A DNA stretch of 64,000 nt from Sorghum bicolor (taxonomy: Eukaryota; Streptophyta; Magnoliopsida; Poales; Poaceae), in assembly GCF_000003195.3 (NCBI RefSeq), contig NC_012873.2:14745202-14809201 (forward strand). The letters run 5' to 3'. The notes beneath the pieces were generated by a model. That model worked only from the letters and a program-made list of their open reading frames with translations. It was not told the DNA's origin and did no database searches. Below are positions 23,101-59,161 of the stretch, in pieces (the stretch's first letter is position 1; each line of letters begins with the position of its first letter). A program made the translations under genes and the position numbers.

Positions 23101-24156
23101 AGACACAGTGAGAAATTCCAAGAACCATTGCACTTCCCAGCCATCGAATGCTGAATTGCTGCAGATGTTGAGACCCAAACAACCCTCAGTACTGCTGTGA
23201 CTAAAGTAGGTTCAGGAGTGGCATGTGCACTTACAACGGACAGGATGGTCCAGAAAGGAACAAGACATTGGTCAATGAACCTAGAAATTGTTGAAGCGAC
23301 CACATGCATATGACAAGAGGGAAATTAGTAGAATAGCCTATTAACGGTAGGGGACACGCATCACACATTGCATTGAAGGAGAAACCTCTGGGATAAAGGT
23401 ATTTTATTCTGTCCCTGAACGTTCCTTTTTTTTTGGATAAAGATGTCCCTGAACGTGCTAATTCCTGATGTTCCTTGCGTGTCAAAAGCGCAAACAAAAA
23501 AAAATGAAGCTAAACGGAATGGAGGCAGCAAATTTGGATCCTAGCATCGTGTCAAGAACTTACTTAGAACGCGCGCAACAAAAGATTCCTCTTTCGATTG
23601 GACCGAGAAATCAGTACGCCTCGTTGCATTGACCCAATAATAATCTAGATGTTGTACTAAACAAAGAAACTGCGCAGATAGGGAAGGCCAAAAAGAACAG
23701 TGATGGCGAAACTGACCCAGACGAGGAAAATGCCGCGCTCCCTTGCGACGGCGACGGCCTCGGCAACGGCAGGGACGACGGCCTCGCCGCCGGCCACCAG
23801 CATCGGGCTGCGCATCGCCGGGTCAACGAAGTCCTTCTGGATGGAGCCACCAATTCCAGCAAACACCAAGCCGTTAGAACCCAGAATTGAACTCAAAATC
23901 AAGAAACCGAAACAGGCCCCTGCGAGACGTGGAGAGAGAAGGAGAAGAAGCAGACCTGCATGTCGATGACGAGCATGGCCGTCTCGCTCCACTTGGCGGC
24001 CGCCATGGTCCGCCGCGATTTGGCAGGCGCCCTCGGGACGGTGGCGCCGCTGCCGCCGCCGGAGAACCAGCGGCGCCTCAGGTAGTGGAAGAGGAACTTG
24101 TCGAACGAGAGGACCAGTACCAGCAGGCACGACAGCAGCGCCAGATGTGATGGCAT
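14192..24156 (-). CDS. Isochorismatase-family hydrolase (nicotinamidase-like), 5 exons
   Basis: Coding exons on the minus strand: 23956-24156, 23717-23836, 22222-22453, 21842-21958 and 14192-14256 (735 nt, 244 aa). All introns are GT-AG and all phases agree. The protein has the isochorismatase fold: Asp65 in LVIDMQ, Lys158 in VKTRFSAF and Cys191 in TPNCIRQT match the family's catalytic triad. The end, DMKNIG...TPTVEEW, matches Arabidopsis At3g16190, annotated as a probable inactive nicotinamidase, so the substrate is uncertain. I chose the ATG at 24156, which adds a hydrophobic N-terminal segment (about residues 4-20) that could be a signal anchor. An internal ATG at 24006 (residue 51) would give a soluble form of the usual family length. 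The last intron (14257-21841) is 7.6 kb because of a probable Helitron. The gene lies 1.6 kb downstream of VTE1 on the same strand. Confidence 0.92.
14800..15719 (+). pseudogene. GC-rich gene-like segment within the Helitron
   Basis: The base composition is unlike the AT-rich surroundings. A Pro/Ala-rich open frame (15420-15719) runs to CATTGAG|GTGTGT, a plausible splice donor at 15720. An acceptor-like CCCTGCAG occurs near 18827. A 90-bp-offset duplication covers 15418-15470 and 15508-15556. No protein family is recognised. Helitrons often carry captured gene pieces, so this is a candidate capture; function is unknown. Confidence 0.35.
16559..16884 (-). repeat. 3' LTR of the small gag-IQ element
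   Basis: A 326-bp repeat nearly identical to 18079-18404 except for a cluster of differences in bases 12-35 (plus-strand orientation). Both copies contain an internal direct duplication of a unit of about 35 bp beginning ataactaggccttatgc. Confidence 0.9.
16836..17939 (-). CDS. gag-like protein with two IQ-type motifs (367 aa ORF)
   Basis: Residues about 51-123 (MDFPKFAGKSDPVGF ... WRRFTELLHLRF) resemble the gag domain of grass gypsy elements. Residues about 150-176 are a charged helix. Residues about 181-199 and 212-228 are two copies of VRLQAA(A/V)R followed by basic residues, which fits the calmodulin-binding IQ pattern (LQxxxRxxLxR). The C-terminal part is low-complexity and reads through the purine tract into the 3' LTR before stopping at 16836. 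No zinc knuckle is visible. It could package or chaperone element RNA. Calmodulin binding is only a motif-based inference, and the IQ block may be a host-gene capture. Confidence 0.6.
   Translation of the reverse strand: MPRRHSNATSRRRTPISTAAAPQPHHHHPPLPQSSIQIRHNTSPLPRFPSMDFPKFAGKSDPVGFVNQCDSYFRRERIMEEEKVWLVSHNLEDDARVWFLQVQHAEGTPAWRRFTELLHLRFTSPPCPDLLHHVSPAANDTSRIFADIFTQLDRIKELLNAKDKKDRECRAAVRLQAAARRLLARRRAQALRATKASKEQATVRLQAAVRGMLVRHMVRQIRMLLSSTLSYVFIHSDSPIQPAAPIAVEVQVWVFPVQRPRISIQHQASKAISFILVSVVVLDTFSIRAGCFTLHPSAYMKPAEALFPWDPGGYPCILVFNKKGKPRCKRLNPISRQLSSSRTSWVSKGGGDVMGIKRGAIGRKCPS
18079..18404 (-). repeat. 5' LTR of the small gag-IQ element
   Basis: Partner of 16559-16884 with the same length and the same internal duplication. 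It is followed by the target duplication tgttt at 18405-18409. Confidence 0.9.
19595..19746 (+). repeat. Direct duplication, 100-bp period
   Basis: A 52-bp segment starting ccagccttacatatggagg occurs at 19595-19646 and again at 19695-19746 with few changes. It lies in the Helitron body. Confidence 0.85.
19830..19868. repeat. (GA)n microsatellite, interrupted
   Basis: Two GA runs separated by ggggtggaat, in the Helitron body. Confidence 0.9.
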
Positions 24157-25735
24157 AAATCGCCAGGAACACACAAAAAAAAAAGGGCAAAACAAACAGG
24201 AGACGAGATGGATTCGACGCGACGCGAATGCGATGGTGCAGTAAGGTTTTTATTTTATCATGTCAGCGATTGGAAGAGCGTGTGTCCGGGTTTTTGTGGT
24301 TTGGGTGGCACTATGGTACGTATGTGGTGTATGCGAACGGGGACTAGCATGGTCAGAACGATGGGCGGAGACATTTAAGAGCAGAAGAAAAGAAACGATA
24401 GAATTGATGGAGGAATGAATAAATTTGTTGTGGTTTGGTAGTTTCCAAAAAATTTCAAAATTCTCCGTCACATCGAATCTTGTGGCATATGCATAAAACA
24501 TTAAATATAGATAAAAATAAAAACTAATTACATAGTTTGACTGTAAATCGCGAGATGAATCTTTTGAGCTTAGTTAGTCCATGATTAGATAATATTTATC
24601 AAATAAAAACGAAAGTGCTACAGTGTCCGATAGAAGAGTCAACTTCATGCAAACAAAAGGGCAGGCCAAGTGGGTTTAGTTTTCGCGCCCTGGCATTTTA
24701 TTGTAGTTATTATGTAAATAATGTGTCTGCCTTTCTAAATTACAAGATATTTTGGTTTAGACTCGTGGTGTTCTAAGGATTTGGGGCATGACAAACCAGT
24801 CTAGGGAAGCAGAATACTAAACCCTTTCAGTAATGCCTGCCTTTTTTTTTGTGGGTACAGTAATGCCTTTTCCATCGCATCAAACTTTTTTAAGTAATAA
24901 TGCTAATTTTAAAACTGTTTGATTCATATATATAAACTTATTAGGCACCGATCTACCCACCAGGACAACAAAAGCATTGGCAATGGGCAAGAGGACTGCA
25001 TAATTTCAGCCCTACAAGATCCATATGGCATCACATCTCAGAGACTCAGACCGGGCTAAAAGGGAACGACAACAATTCTGCTACAACTTTTTGGACCCTT
25101 GCTAAAATGGGCTCCATAACTCTAGCCTTCACCCTATCATGCTCCATTTTGCCATTATATTCAGAGAGGTGTCTCTATCTGCCCTGAAATAGTCTTCCCC
25201 AACAATAGAAGGTTCTGTGAAAAGCGTCATGCTTTCGAAAAAAAGGGAAAACTGTGAGCTAAGAAAGATGTTGATGCACATGTAACGTCAGATCCCTGCA
25301 ACAAGTTTCTGGGCACATCCCTGCAACGGTGAACTCGGCGTCTCAACTCTGTTGGAATCGGGTCAGTCTTATCCTAACTTTAAATGGTAAACAGTCGACC
25401 ACTTGTCATTTAGCCGTTATTCAAGAAAAACAGACATCTAAACAGCATTTAAACAGGCAAAAACAACTGATTAAATAGAAACGGTGTATAACAGTTTAGG
25501 TGAACATCAAATCAGGCAGACTTGGACGAATAGATCAACTGGAACTCCAGAGCAAGGGTACGCTGCAGTGAACTAGTCCAGAAAAAAAATGTTTGTACTA
25601 CCCTGGTAGTTTGTGGATTGTAGTAATAAACAAGGAAAAATCATGAATTACTATTGAGGTGGACAAAATTTTAGTGCATGATCCACATTGATATCAATGA
25701 CACTTCCCCCTTCATTGTGACATTCCTAGGTGATC
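24157..25735. other. Intergenic region between VTE1 3' end and isochorismatase 5' end
   Basis: 1.6 kb that must contain the isochorismatase promoter (on the minus strand) and the VTE1 3' UTR. No TATA box could be fixed with confidence. About 24510-24645 is a MITE fragment. The rest shows no coding region. Confidence 0.5.
24510..24645. repeat. MITE fragment related to the unit at 10360-10686
   Basis: It shares, in reverse, the aaattacagtcaaact-type and aaagtgctacagtg-type phrases of a common grass MITE body. Only one half is present and no terminal repeats remain. Confidence 0.45.
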
Positions 25736-50669
<24,934 letters not shown>

Positions 50670-51920
50670 GGGAGCAGTATAGTCCAGTCGCCGTGCGGGC
50701 GGAGCGGCCACGGCCCACGGGTTTTTTCTTTGTTGGGTTTCGTGGCCTCGTGGCACAAAGCGTGCGCCACGTGGCCCAGCACATGCAGTGGATCAGAGTG
50801 GACGGGCTACGATGCCTCCGTGGCGGGCTGGGGACCATTCGCTGATTTTTTTTTTTTTTTTTGTCTTCTTAGGAGCGCTGCCAAAAACTATGAGGAGTAC
50901 AGATGTTTAGATACCTCGTTATTTTTTTAACCATTTTCATAGCCTGTTTCATCGATAGACAATACTAGAAGCGAAAAGTTAAATCTATTCAAATAATTGA
51001 GGAGCCACAAATTAAGTTTTAAGATAAACTTTTAACTCGTTGGTAGTCAACTATTCTGTAGCTGTATATGTCTAACGGGCCGTGTCGTGCCACAATTCTC
51101 AGGTCGTTACGGGTCGTCGTGCCTAGTGGACTCTGCTTCTATAGGCTTTGTACGTGGACTTCGGTCACGGCTTGTGGGTCAATTTTCGTATCGTACCGGT
51201 TCACAGCACATCAAGCCAATAACAACTCATTTTCATCGATATTTTAAATAAATCTTAAAACATTTCATCATTTCACCAATACTTTGTCATATTTACTAGT
51301 ATAATAATTAACAACACATATATACAAGTCACAACTACACTAATAATTAATTTTCATCAGGCTGATTGTTGAACACGCCGTACCCGTGACGTGCCACTTG
51401 CATGGGTGGCAGCCCAGGCATGGCCTAGTCCCTCGGGCTAGGCAAGTCACCGGGCCATGGACCAGGTCACCGGGTCACGGGCTGTATAGCCATGTATGTC
51501 TGGAGCTAGTTAAACTCAAATAGGAGAGCAACATGTTGCAAAAAAGTCTAAGGGTCCTTTTGGAACACATGAATGCGAAAAAGAAACACGAATATGAAAA
51601 ACAAACGATCGAAATAGGATAGGATTAATGTAGAAAACAGAGGATTAAAAATATTTATAGAAATTTTATAGAAAAATAGGTGCCTGCATGAACTATACAA
51701 GAAAAACATAGAAAACAACCGAACATAAAGTTAATTAGAGATGACTATGACCTTATCACCAAAGAACAATTTTACTTTTCATTAAGAACAATATTTATAT
51801 ATAAGAAAAGAAACTCCAAAGACAACCATGATCTTAGGGCAGCTTCAACAATTATTTTTTAAGTTAGCTTTAAGCATTTTTTCATATTTTAATAGAAAAG
51901 AGAGAAAAACTAGTTGTTGA
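50670..51920. other. Upstream region of VTE1
   Basis: This should contain the VTE1 5' UTR and promoter (minus strand, toward higher coordinates). A T18-type run occurs near 50845-50862. From about 51070 to 51500 the sequence is rich in cgggtc/ggccgtg phrases typical of an unclassified grass repeat. No TATA box could be assigned safely and no other gene is visible. Confidence 0.4.
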
Positions 51921-51921
51921 T

Positions 51922-52411
51922 TAAGCCTGGATGAAAAACTCAAAGCTCGTTAACTCGCTTAGCTCGTGGTTGGCTCGGCTCAGCTTGCTATGATAACAAG
52001 TCGAGCTGAGCCAAGATTTTAGCTCGTTAGCTGTAACAAGCTAACTCGAGCCAGCTCACGAGCCGCTCGCGAGCTAAACGTTATATTAATTTTGTACTAC
52101 TTTATGTCTTACACCTTACAAATGTTTGACATGCTAGCTCATATGAATATTTTGTTTGACTTAAGGCTATTGGATATATCATTTTTGTATTGTTACTATT
52201 TTTAAGCTTTAGATAAATACAAATATTATATTTTATATACTTTTTATATCTGACTCGTGAACTTAACAAGTCAGCTCGAGCTTGTAATGAGCCGAGCCGA
52301 GTCGGCTTTCTAGCTCGTTAAAATAACTAGCCGAGTCGAGCTAGCTCATTATCATAACGAGCCTGAACGAGCCGACCGAGCCGAGCCAGCTCGACTTGTT
52401 ATCTAGCCTTA
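51922..52411. mobile_element. Foldback-type repeat rich in AGCTCG, probably hAT-like
   Basis: The ends are imperfect inverted repeats (taagcctggat at 51922-51932, atctagcctta at 52401-52411). The two arms (51940-52080 and 52255-52400) are dense in agctcg/cgagct and gagccgagc, so each arm is self-complementary and complementary to the other. About 490 bp, non-coding. Confidence 0.55.
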
Positions 52412-53345
52412 CTCTCGATCAGGAGCTAAGCTCTTGCACATATTTCAAAGTTATATGAAAGTGTCATGTAGGATTATTCATGTTAAAAGCTATGTGCTAA
52501 AAGCTAAACTATTGGAGAAGTTGACTTAGAGCTAGTAACTAGCTCTAAATATTGCATGTGCCTTTCCAACCACATGTATTATTCCTCTCTCCTGGCTTTG
52601 AGCTCATAGAAGCGGCTACGTGCCACATGTTGCGGGCGAGGGCGGACTCGAGTGCTTTCGTAGTTTGCCACCACTAGAGATGATGCTGGAGGATTATGTC
52701 ACATTTCGGTGCCGCGTCTAAGGAGGTGGTTGAGAAAAGTGACACTACAATGACAACTATGATGTGCCCCCGAGATTTGTGTTGTATTAGAGCTCAATTT
52801 GCCTCAATCCTATGCGATAGGAAGAAATACAAAGAGGTTGGACTAGATGTTTTCTTCCCATAGTTTTTCCATGGAATTAGCGCCACAGGAAACCTGCTTC
52901 TTTCATTTTTTCTATGCACGATACCTACTAAGGCCTTATTTAGATGTACTAGGACTAGTGATTAGCTAGAAGTAGTGGTTAGCTGACCAGTAGTTAGCTT
53001 GATCTTGTTTGGATCCAAGAGCTAATAGGTACTACTATCTTAATATAAATTCCTTTATACCCCTGAGTCTCTTTTTTAACTCCTTGTCGCGATTAGTGAT
53101 CGAGTCTAGCTGCTCGTAGTCGACGACTAGGGCTAGCACGTTGTTGCATGGAGATGGTACCTCGATTGCGTGGGAAGTTAGTCTAATGGTGGGCGTGACT
53201 ATGTGGAGGACCGAAGCACCAGTGAAAACAACACACACGACGAAGTCCTTAATTCGGTTGGTTGATGTTGATGGTAGATAAGTACTCTTTTTAACCCTCA
53301 ACATAGCATGAGAAAGGACTAAAATCAGAATACTATCTAGCTATA
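52412..53345. other. Intergenic stretch with a MITE fragment, no gene
   Basis: Near 52932 a ggccttatttagatg terminus begins a MITE-like fragment without a matching right end. A minus-strand open frame (53035-53304, 89 aa) has no recognisable motif. The 5'-truncated LTR starts at about 53346. Confidence 0.35.
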
Positions 53346-54883
53346 GGGGTTATCACTAACAGAATTTCACAAGTTTTGGTGATTGTCTATTTCTGCAGGG
53401 GTTATCAGAATAAGAATAAAAGGAGGTCCACATGTCAGATTTACATAGAGAAAAAACGTGAAACGTCAACTTTAAAATACTCCAGAAGGCTTGGGAAGAC
53501 ACCACCTGAAAGGTGGGGCCCACCTACCATAGGGCAGGGGCGCGCGCCCCACCTTATCAGGGGCAACCGCCCAAAGGGCAGAGCCAATCAGGCTTCACCT
53601 CACGAATCCTGTCTCCACCGACTTTGAGGATTAATCTTAAACGCACGTTTAAGTCGATTTGATCCAAGGGCTATGGTGCTTCCTAGGGGGCTATAAATAA
53701 AGACCCTGACCCCTGGAAAAGAAAGAAGAAGAATTCTTTGAGAAGAATTAGACAGAGAGGAGTACCTCGAATGGATCTATCTCTATAGGTTCTTAGCCAC
53801 CATCTCAATTAGACTCTATAGTTCTTTATCATAGCTACATAGGAATAGATCTAGAAGGAGTCAAGTCAATCTTGAAGTCTGGATCTATCTTCAGTTGTTG
53901 GTAAACTCTTATTCTCTTTGTTATATTTATATTAGTTCTTGCTACTATGAATATGACTTTGATCTATTTGATTATATCATAATTGACTTTATTCTATTTG
54001 TTTATGTTCTCAATTATATTGTTATTAGTTTACCTTGATTATATGCTTAGTGTAGCTAGATTAGAATTATGTTTATGCATAGGATTGTACAACGCTTACT
54101 CATTAGATCGATGGGTAAGTGGTAAACATTGTGTAGGTGTGGTGCCTAGACCGTATTTATCTACGATTACCCCTTATAGTCCGGAGCTTGAGGTAGATCG
54201 CGGAAGTGACAGTCCTATTGAGTCCTTTGTATTCCTTCTCCTGATTATAAGGATTGTAGAGCACCATTATTACAGATAAGTGATTGCTATGTTCATGATC
54301 TTTGTTGCTAATATCACTATGCATAGATATAACCTTTTTTAGTGATGATGCTAGGTGTACTTGCACTAATCAAAGTATGCTTTGACAGTATAGTTAGCAT
54401 AGTTAGGATTTATTCTTATAGATTATTCTAATACATTCTAGTGCTATAGACTTAGAGTAATCTAACTGAGATGATTATCATGTTTATCTTATGACTATGA
54501 ATTTTTATTTATCATCTGTCACTTATTATTTATATTCATATATTTATCTTATGTGACACTTACCCTGCATGAGAGATAGATAAAGACATGGTTAAGATCT
54601 CCATGATTACATGCAGTGCTGATTGCTTATTATCAATTGCAAGTCTCTTCCTTGTGGTAAAAATATAAATAACGATACCTAAAATGCTACATCGGTATTA
54701 TCTGTGCGCTTGTGGATCCTATATTTATTTATTTATTCCTAGAAAAGCATATAGATTTAATACCAACACTTCTACATCATGTTGATGACAACCTAGCTTA
54801 AGTGATGTTAAGTAAATTTGACGTTGTTGCTAGGGATATGTTTAAGAGTCTATTTTTAGTAGTTGCGTTAAGAAGTGTCAACA
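53346..54883 (+). repeat. 5' LTR, left-truncated
   Basis: It matches the solo LTR at 55191-56843 from its acagaatt(t/c)cac(a/g)ag block onward and ends gtgtcaaca. A TATA-like tataaata is at 53692-53699. Its last roughly 110 bp contain a PBS-like tttgacgttgttgctaggg upstream of the true end. Confidence 0.75.
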
Positions 54884-54891
54884 AGGATTTT

Positions 54892-54905
54892 TGGCGCCAT
54901 TGCCG
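54892..54905 (+). other. Primer-binding site, tRNA-Asp type
   Basis: tggcgccattgccg lies 8 nt after the LTR end. One mismatch to the same motif type as 1974-1988. Confidence 0.65.
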
Positions 54906-55190
54906 AAGAAGGTGAAAGTATCAAAGGATAATGAGCATCACTGCATCCACTCATGGATTGAGCACCATCCATCCTTCTCACTCATGCAGGTTTACCTTTG
55001 TCTTTTTGTCTATTTTTATCATATGCAGGGTAATGTATGAACAGATTTGATCTCCTAGATAACTTTGTTGATAATCCAGAGACATTGATCAGGAAGACAA
55101 AGGCTAAGTTGAGAAGGAACCAATCAACATCATCACCATCTCAGCTTGCCAATCCTCCTGAGTTAGAAGATCAACCTACTCAAAGTTTGA

Positions 55191-56843
55191 TGTTGACGGT
55201 CCTTAAGTATCAAATTTAATTATCAAATAAACAAAGAAAAGGATCCAAATGCAATCAACATCTAGACTTAGGGTTTTATGTGACAGAATTCCACGAGTTT
55301 TGGTGTTTGTCTATTTCTGCAGGGGGTTATCAGGAAATACGGAAGAAAGGCCCACACGTCGGGATTACATAGATATATTAACGTGTCGCGCAATTATCTT
55401 ACATCTAGAAGACTCCAGAAGCCACAGGAACGAAGCGGAGGCAGAACGGAGCCTGGCCCAGGGCGCCCGCCCTAGGGACTAGGGCGCTTGCCCCCTGCTG
55501 GAGTCCAATCAGGACTCTCTTCCGGGATTACGCTCCACCGACCTAAAGAATCAAGGATAACCGTTCAATCAATGTCGGTTTGATCCGACGGTCCATATTC
55601 ACTTGGAAGGACTATAAAACTAGACCCCCTGGCCCCTAGAGGAGGAGAGCCTCTCAACCCTAATTCATTATTCCTCAAGGGAGAAGAAGCCTCTGATTAA
55701 GCCTAGAGCCACCACATCAATTAGACATCTAGATTAGTATAGCTACATAACATTAGAACTACAAGGAGTCAATCTTCGATTGGTTTCTGGATCTGTCAAG
55801 ATTCTTGGTAATTCTCTAATTGTTCTTCTAATTGTTCATCTTTGTTCTTCAATATTATGAATATGACTTTGTTCTACTTCAATATATTGCTTATGACTTT
55901 GCTCTACTTGTTTATATTCAAGATTATATTGTTCTTAGTTTATCATAGTTATATACTTGGCTTAGTTAGATTGGAATCATATATATGTTTAGGATCATAT
56001 AGCGTTTATCCATCGGATCCATAGGTAAATGATAGATATTGTGTAGGCGTGGTGCTTATACCGTATTTATCTGCGATTGTACCCTATATGCCAGATCGCG
56101 GGGTAGTTCGTGATAGTGACAGCTTCATTGATTCTTATATAGTCCCCCTCTCGTGTATTGGGCTGGCAGAGCAACATTATTACAGGGGAGTGATTGCTAT
56201 GTTTCTTATATTCCTTGATAATATCACTATGCATGGGCGTAATCTTGTCTCACAATGATTGCTAAGTATAATTGCACTAACTATGATATGCTAGACTGTA
56301 TAGTTAAGAATAACTTAGGAAATATTCTTGTAGTTCGTCCTAATTCCATGCTAATGACTTGCTAGAATATCTAATTCAGGTGCTTATCATATTTATATGT
56401 GGCTAAGTTATGCTGATCAGATTAATTATCTTTGTCACTATTCATCACTTTATATATCCTTTATGTGACACTTATCCCTGTATGAAAGAGTTAGATAACT
56501 GTTCTCAATTATACATGCAATGATAGATACTCAATCTCATATTCCATTCTATAATCAACATTGATGGTTACTAATCCCTTCCTAGTGGTAAAAATATAAA
56601 TAACGATACCTAGAATACTTTCCGGTTAAAATGCTACATCGGTATTAATCTGTGCGCTTGCAGATCCCATTTATTATTTATTTAGATGAGCAATTGTATA
56701 TTTCAATACCGCGTCTCTCATATCATGCTGGGGATGACAACTTGGCTTAAGTGGTATGAGGGATAGGTTTGGTATTTTTGGCACCGTTATCAGAATTAGA
56801 AAACTAAGTCTACTTTTGGTAGTGATGTTAAGAATACCCAACA
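55191..56843 (+). mobile_element. Solo LTR, same family, inserted in gag
   Basis: 1,653 bp from TGTTGACGG to ACCCAACA, flanked by tttga (55186-55190, 56844-56848). It shares the LTR blocks of 729-1966 and 53346-54883. TATA-like tataaaa at 55613-55619. About 70 bp before its end is ttttggcaccgttatcag, which looks like a primer-site remnant. Solo LTRs arise by recombination between the two LTRs of a full element. Confidence 0.9.
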
Positions 56844-57552
56844 TTTGACACCAGAGATTGACGCCATGGCTGACAAGTCACTTCATGAGTTCTCAGCTCC
56901 CACTATGGCCAACATCCATACTGGACCAGCTGTGGACATTAATGGGTCATTCGAGCTCAAGCCAGCGCTAATCAACATGGTGCAAGCAAGCCAGTTCTAC
57001 GGGATGGGCCATGATGATGCTAGTGCTCATCTCCAACACTTCCTGGAGATCTGCAGCACTTTCACTATTAAGGACATCCCTAGAGATGCTATACTACTTC
57101 GCCTTTTCCCATTCTCACTCTTGGGAAAAGCGAAGCAGTGGTTCTATGCCAACAAGGATAAGAATACTACATGGAAACTATGTTCCACCAATTTCCTAGC
57201 AAAGTTCTTTCCCACAGGCAAGACCAATGCTCTTCGTGGGAAAATATCAAGTTTTTAGCAACAACATGATGAGACAGTCCCAAAAGCTTGGGAGCACTTT
57301 AAAGATTACGTACTCGAGTGTCATCATCATGGGATGGAGAATTGGTTGATCATGTAGACATTCTACCATGGGCTTAGCAACAACACTCGTGAAACCATGA
57401 ATTCTACCGCTGGAGGAGCATTCTTATCACTTACTATCTCTCAAGTCACTGCTCTTGTGGAAAAGATGGCCTCCAATCAAGGTTGGAGTGAAGAAAGAAC
57501 TCAGACCCACAAGAGAGGTGGAGGAATGCACCAGCTCAAGGAGGTAGACATG

Positions 57553-58817
57553 TGTTGATATAAATTAACTACACTCCTTTAAATAAGATTTAAGTAATAT
57601 TATCCGCAAGCGCACGAATATCGTACCAATGTCACATTTTACCCGGAGGTTTTAAATATCGTATCCATAGGGAACAATTGTGATGATGACTAAGTCTATA
57701 GACCTAACCCAACAATTAGGCAAGATAAATATCGAGAAAGAGGAAATAGCTAATGACTTCTAGTTTCGACAAATAGTAAGCTTTGTATAATATTGTTCTA
57801 ACTGGGCAGTAACCTAATAGGAGAAGAAACAGTGTAATCTGCTACCGGCACTTCTGGGGGGCGCCTATCAATCCTATCAGTGAGAAGTGGACTACAGAGG
57901 AACCAACGCAGCTGTCACCTATGCGGATTACCACTATTCGGCTAATCAGGGGACATCCACAAGTAAACCTAGCCTAGGAACCACACCTACATTACCGAAT
58001 ACAACTTTAACCTACAGGGACCTATAGATCAAAGTACTCAATATGAGTTGTAAACTTAAGAATGAATAAGAACAAATGCTTACTTGAATCAGAATGTTGA
58101 ATACAAAGTACCCCGAAGAATACACAAAAGAAGCGCCGACATGCCGGAACTCCTCGAGAACTCTACTCCTCTACTCTATCTCTATATTAGTCTCTTCTAA
58201 TTGCTACACCTATATTTTAATCTCTGGAGAAGAGAGGTTATCCATTCGAGGGACACCTCTACAACTCATAATAATGGTGCACTAAAATATGAGGGTCTAC
58301 CCCTTTATTTATTTATAGCCTAGAAATGCCTCCCACCTCTTCTAGACAGGTGATGTGGGACTAATTTTTCCACCGTTTGCTCTGTTGGGCTATTATACAT
58401 CAACTTGGGTCTTCCAATCATCCCTCATGTGAGCCCACTCAATGGAGCAGCTTGAGGCGCCTCTCATCATGCCATATGAGCCTCTTCTCACATCATGGGC
58501 CTTGCTTGGCGTGGGGCCCATTCGTGGTAATTCTCCTTTATTTGTAAAATTAATATTTTTTCACTCCAGACTCCATATATAGAAAATGATATGTCCGTTT
58601 CGATCGTCTCGATGAGCCCGTCCCAATGGTGTAACCCAAATCATCATTTGACATACTTTTATTTGATGGAAAATTGCATATTTCTACAAAACAAGTGAGA
58701 ACACCAAAACTCGTGGAACTCGTTAGAATCAAAACCTACAACTATGCTTTGTGATTTATTTTATATTAAATTATACAATAGTTGACGGTTATATTTGGTA
58801 CTTAACGGCTGTCAATA
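57553..58817 (-). mobile_element. Solo LTR, divergent family member, reversed
   Basis: 1,265 bp flanked by acatg (57548-57552, 58818-58822). The plus-strand left end TGTTGATAT is the LTR's 3' end. Its 5' end on the minus strand reads TATTGACAG, aligning with TGTTGACGG in relatives, so the terminal TG has mutated to TA. The shared CCGTCAACTA and CCACGAGTTTTGGTGTT blocks show family membership. Confidence 0.82.
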
Positions 58818-59161
58818 ACATGCTAGCTTCCAAGATGGACCTGTTGATGAAAAGACTTGATGAGAGAACCGTTGAAAAGAAGGAAGTCATGCACATTCAT
58901 GATTCTGGCATGACTTGTGAAGAGTGTGGAGAAACTAGGCATACATGTACCAACTACCCAAAGCTGAGAGAGGATGTGAAATACATCAAAAACAACAACA
59001 ACAACTACTACTACTACTGTCCTCAGCAAAATCAAGGCTGGCGCCAGCAACAGCGGCCTAACTACTCTTGTAACCACTCAGATAATTACCAAGGTAATAA
59101 TTCTTATAATAACAGTAATCAACCACATTTAAGAGAGTTAGTGCTTAATTAGGGCAAGTTA

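Larger units (their letters stand above)
55037..59152 (+). pseudogene. gag of the family A relative, split by two solo LTRs
   Basis: Piece 1 is 55037-55190. Piece 2 resumes after the first solo LTR (from 56849) with a gag capsid domain (DDASAHLQHFLEICSTF ... KAKQWFY ... FPTGKTNALR), with TAG stops at 57256-57258 and about 57355. Piece 3 resumes after the second solo LTR (58823) with a zinc knuckle (CEECGETRHTC) and an Asn/Tyr/Gln-rich tail to a TAG at 59150-59152. At the second insertion, removing the solo LTR and one target duplication leaves the codons in frame, so this insertion hit an open gag. The fold fits the plant Retrotrans_gag family. Confidence 0.75.

Noticed and set aside
23657..24190. 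Single 177-aa minus-strand frame as the gene start of the isochorismatase
   Set aside because: It reads the wrong frame for exon 1 and runs through the first intron. Splicing at 23956/23836 restores the family sequence.
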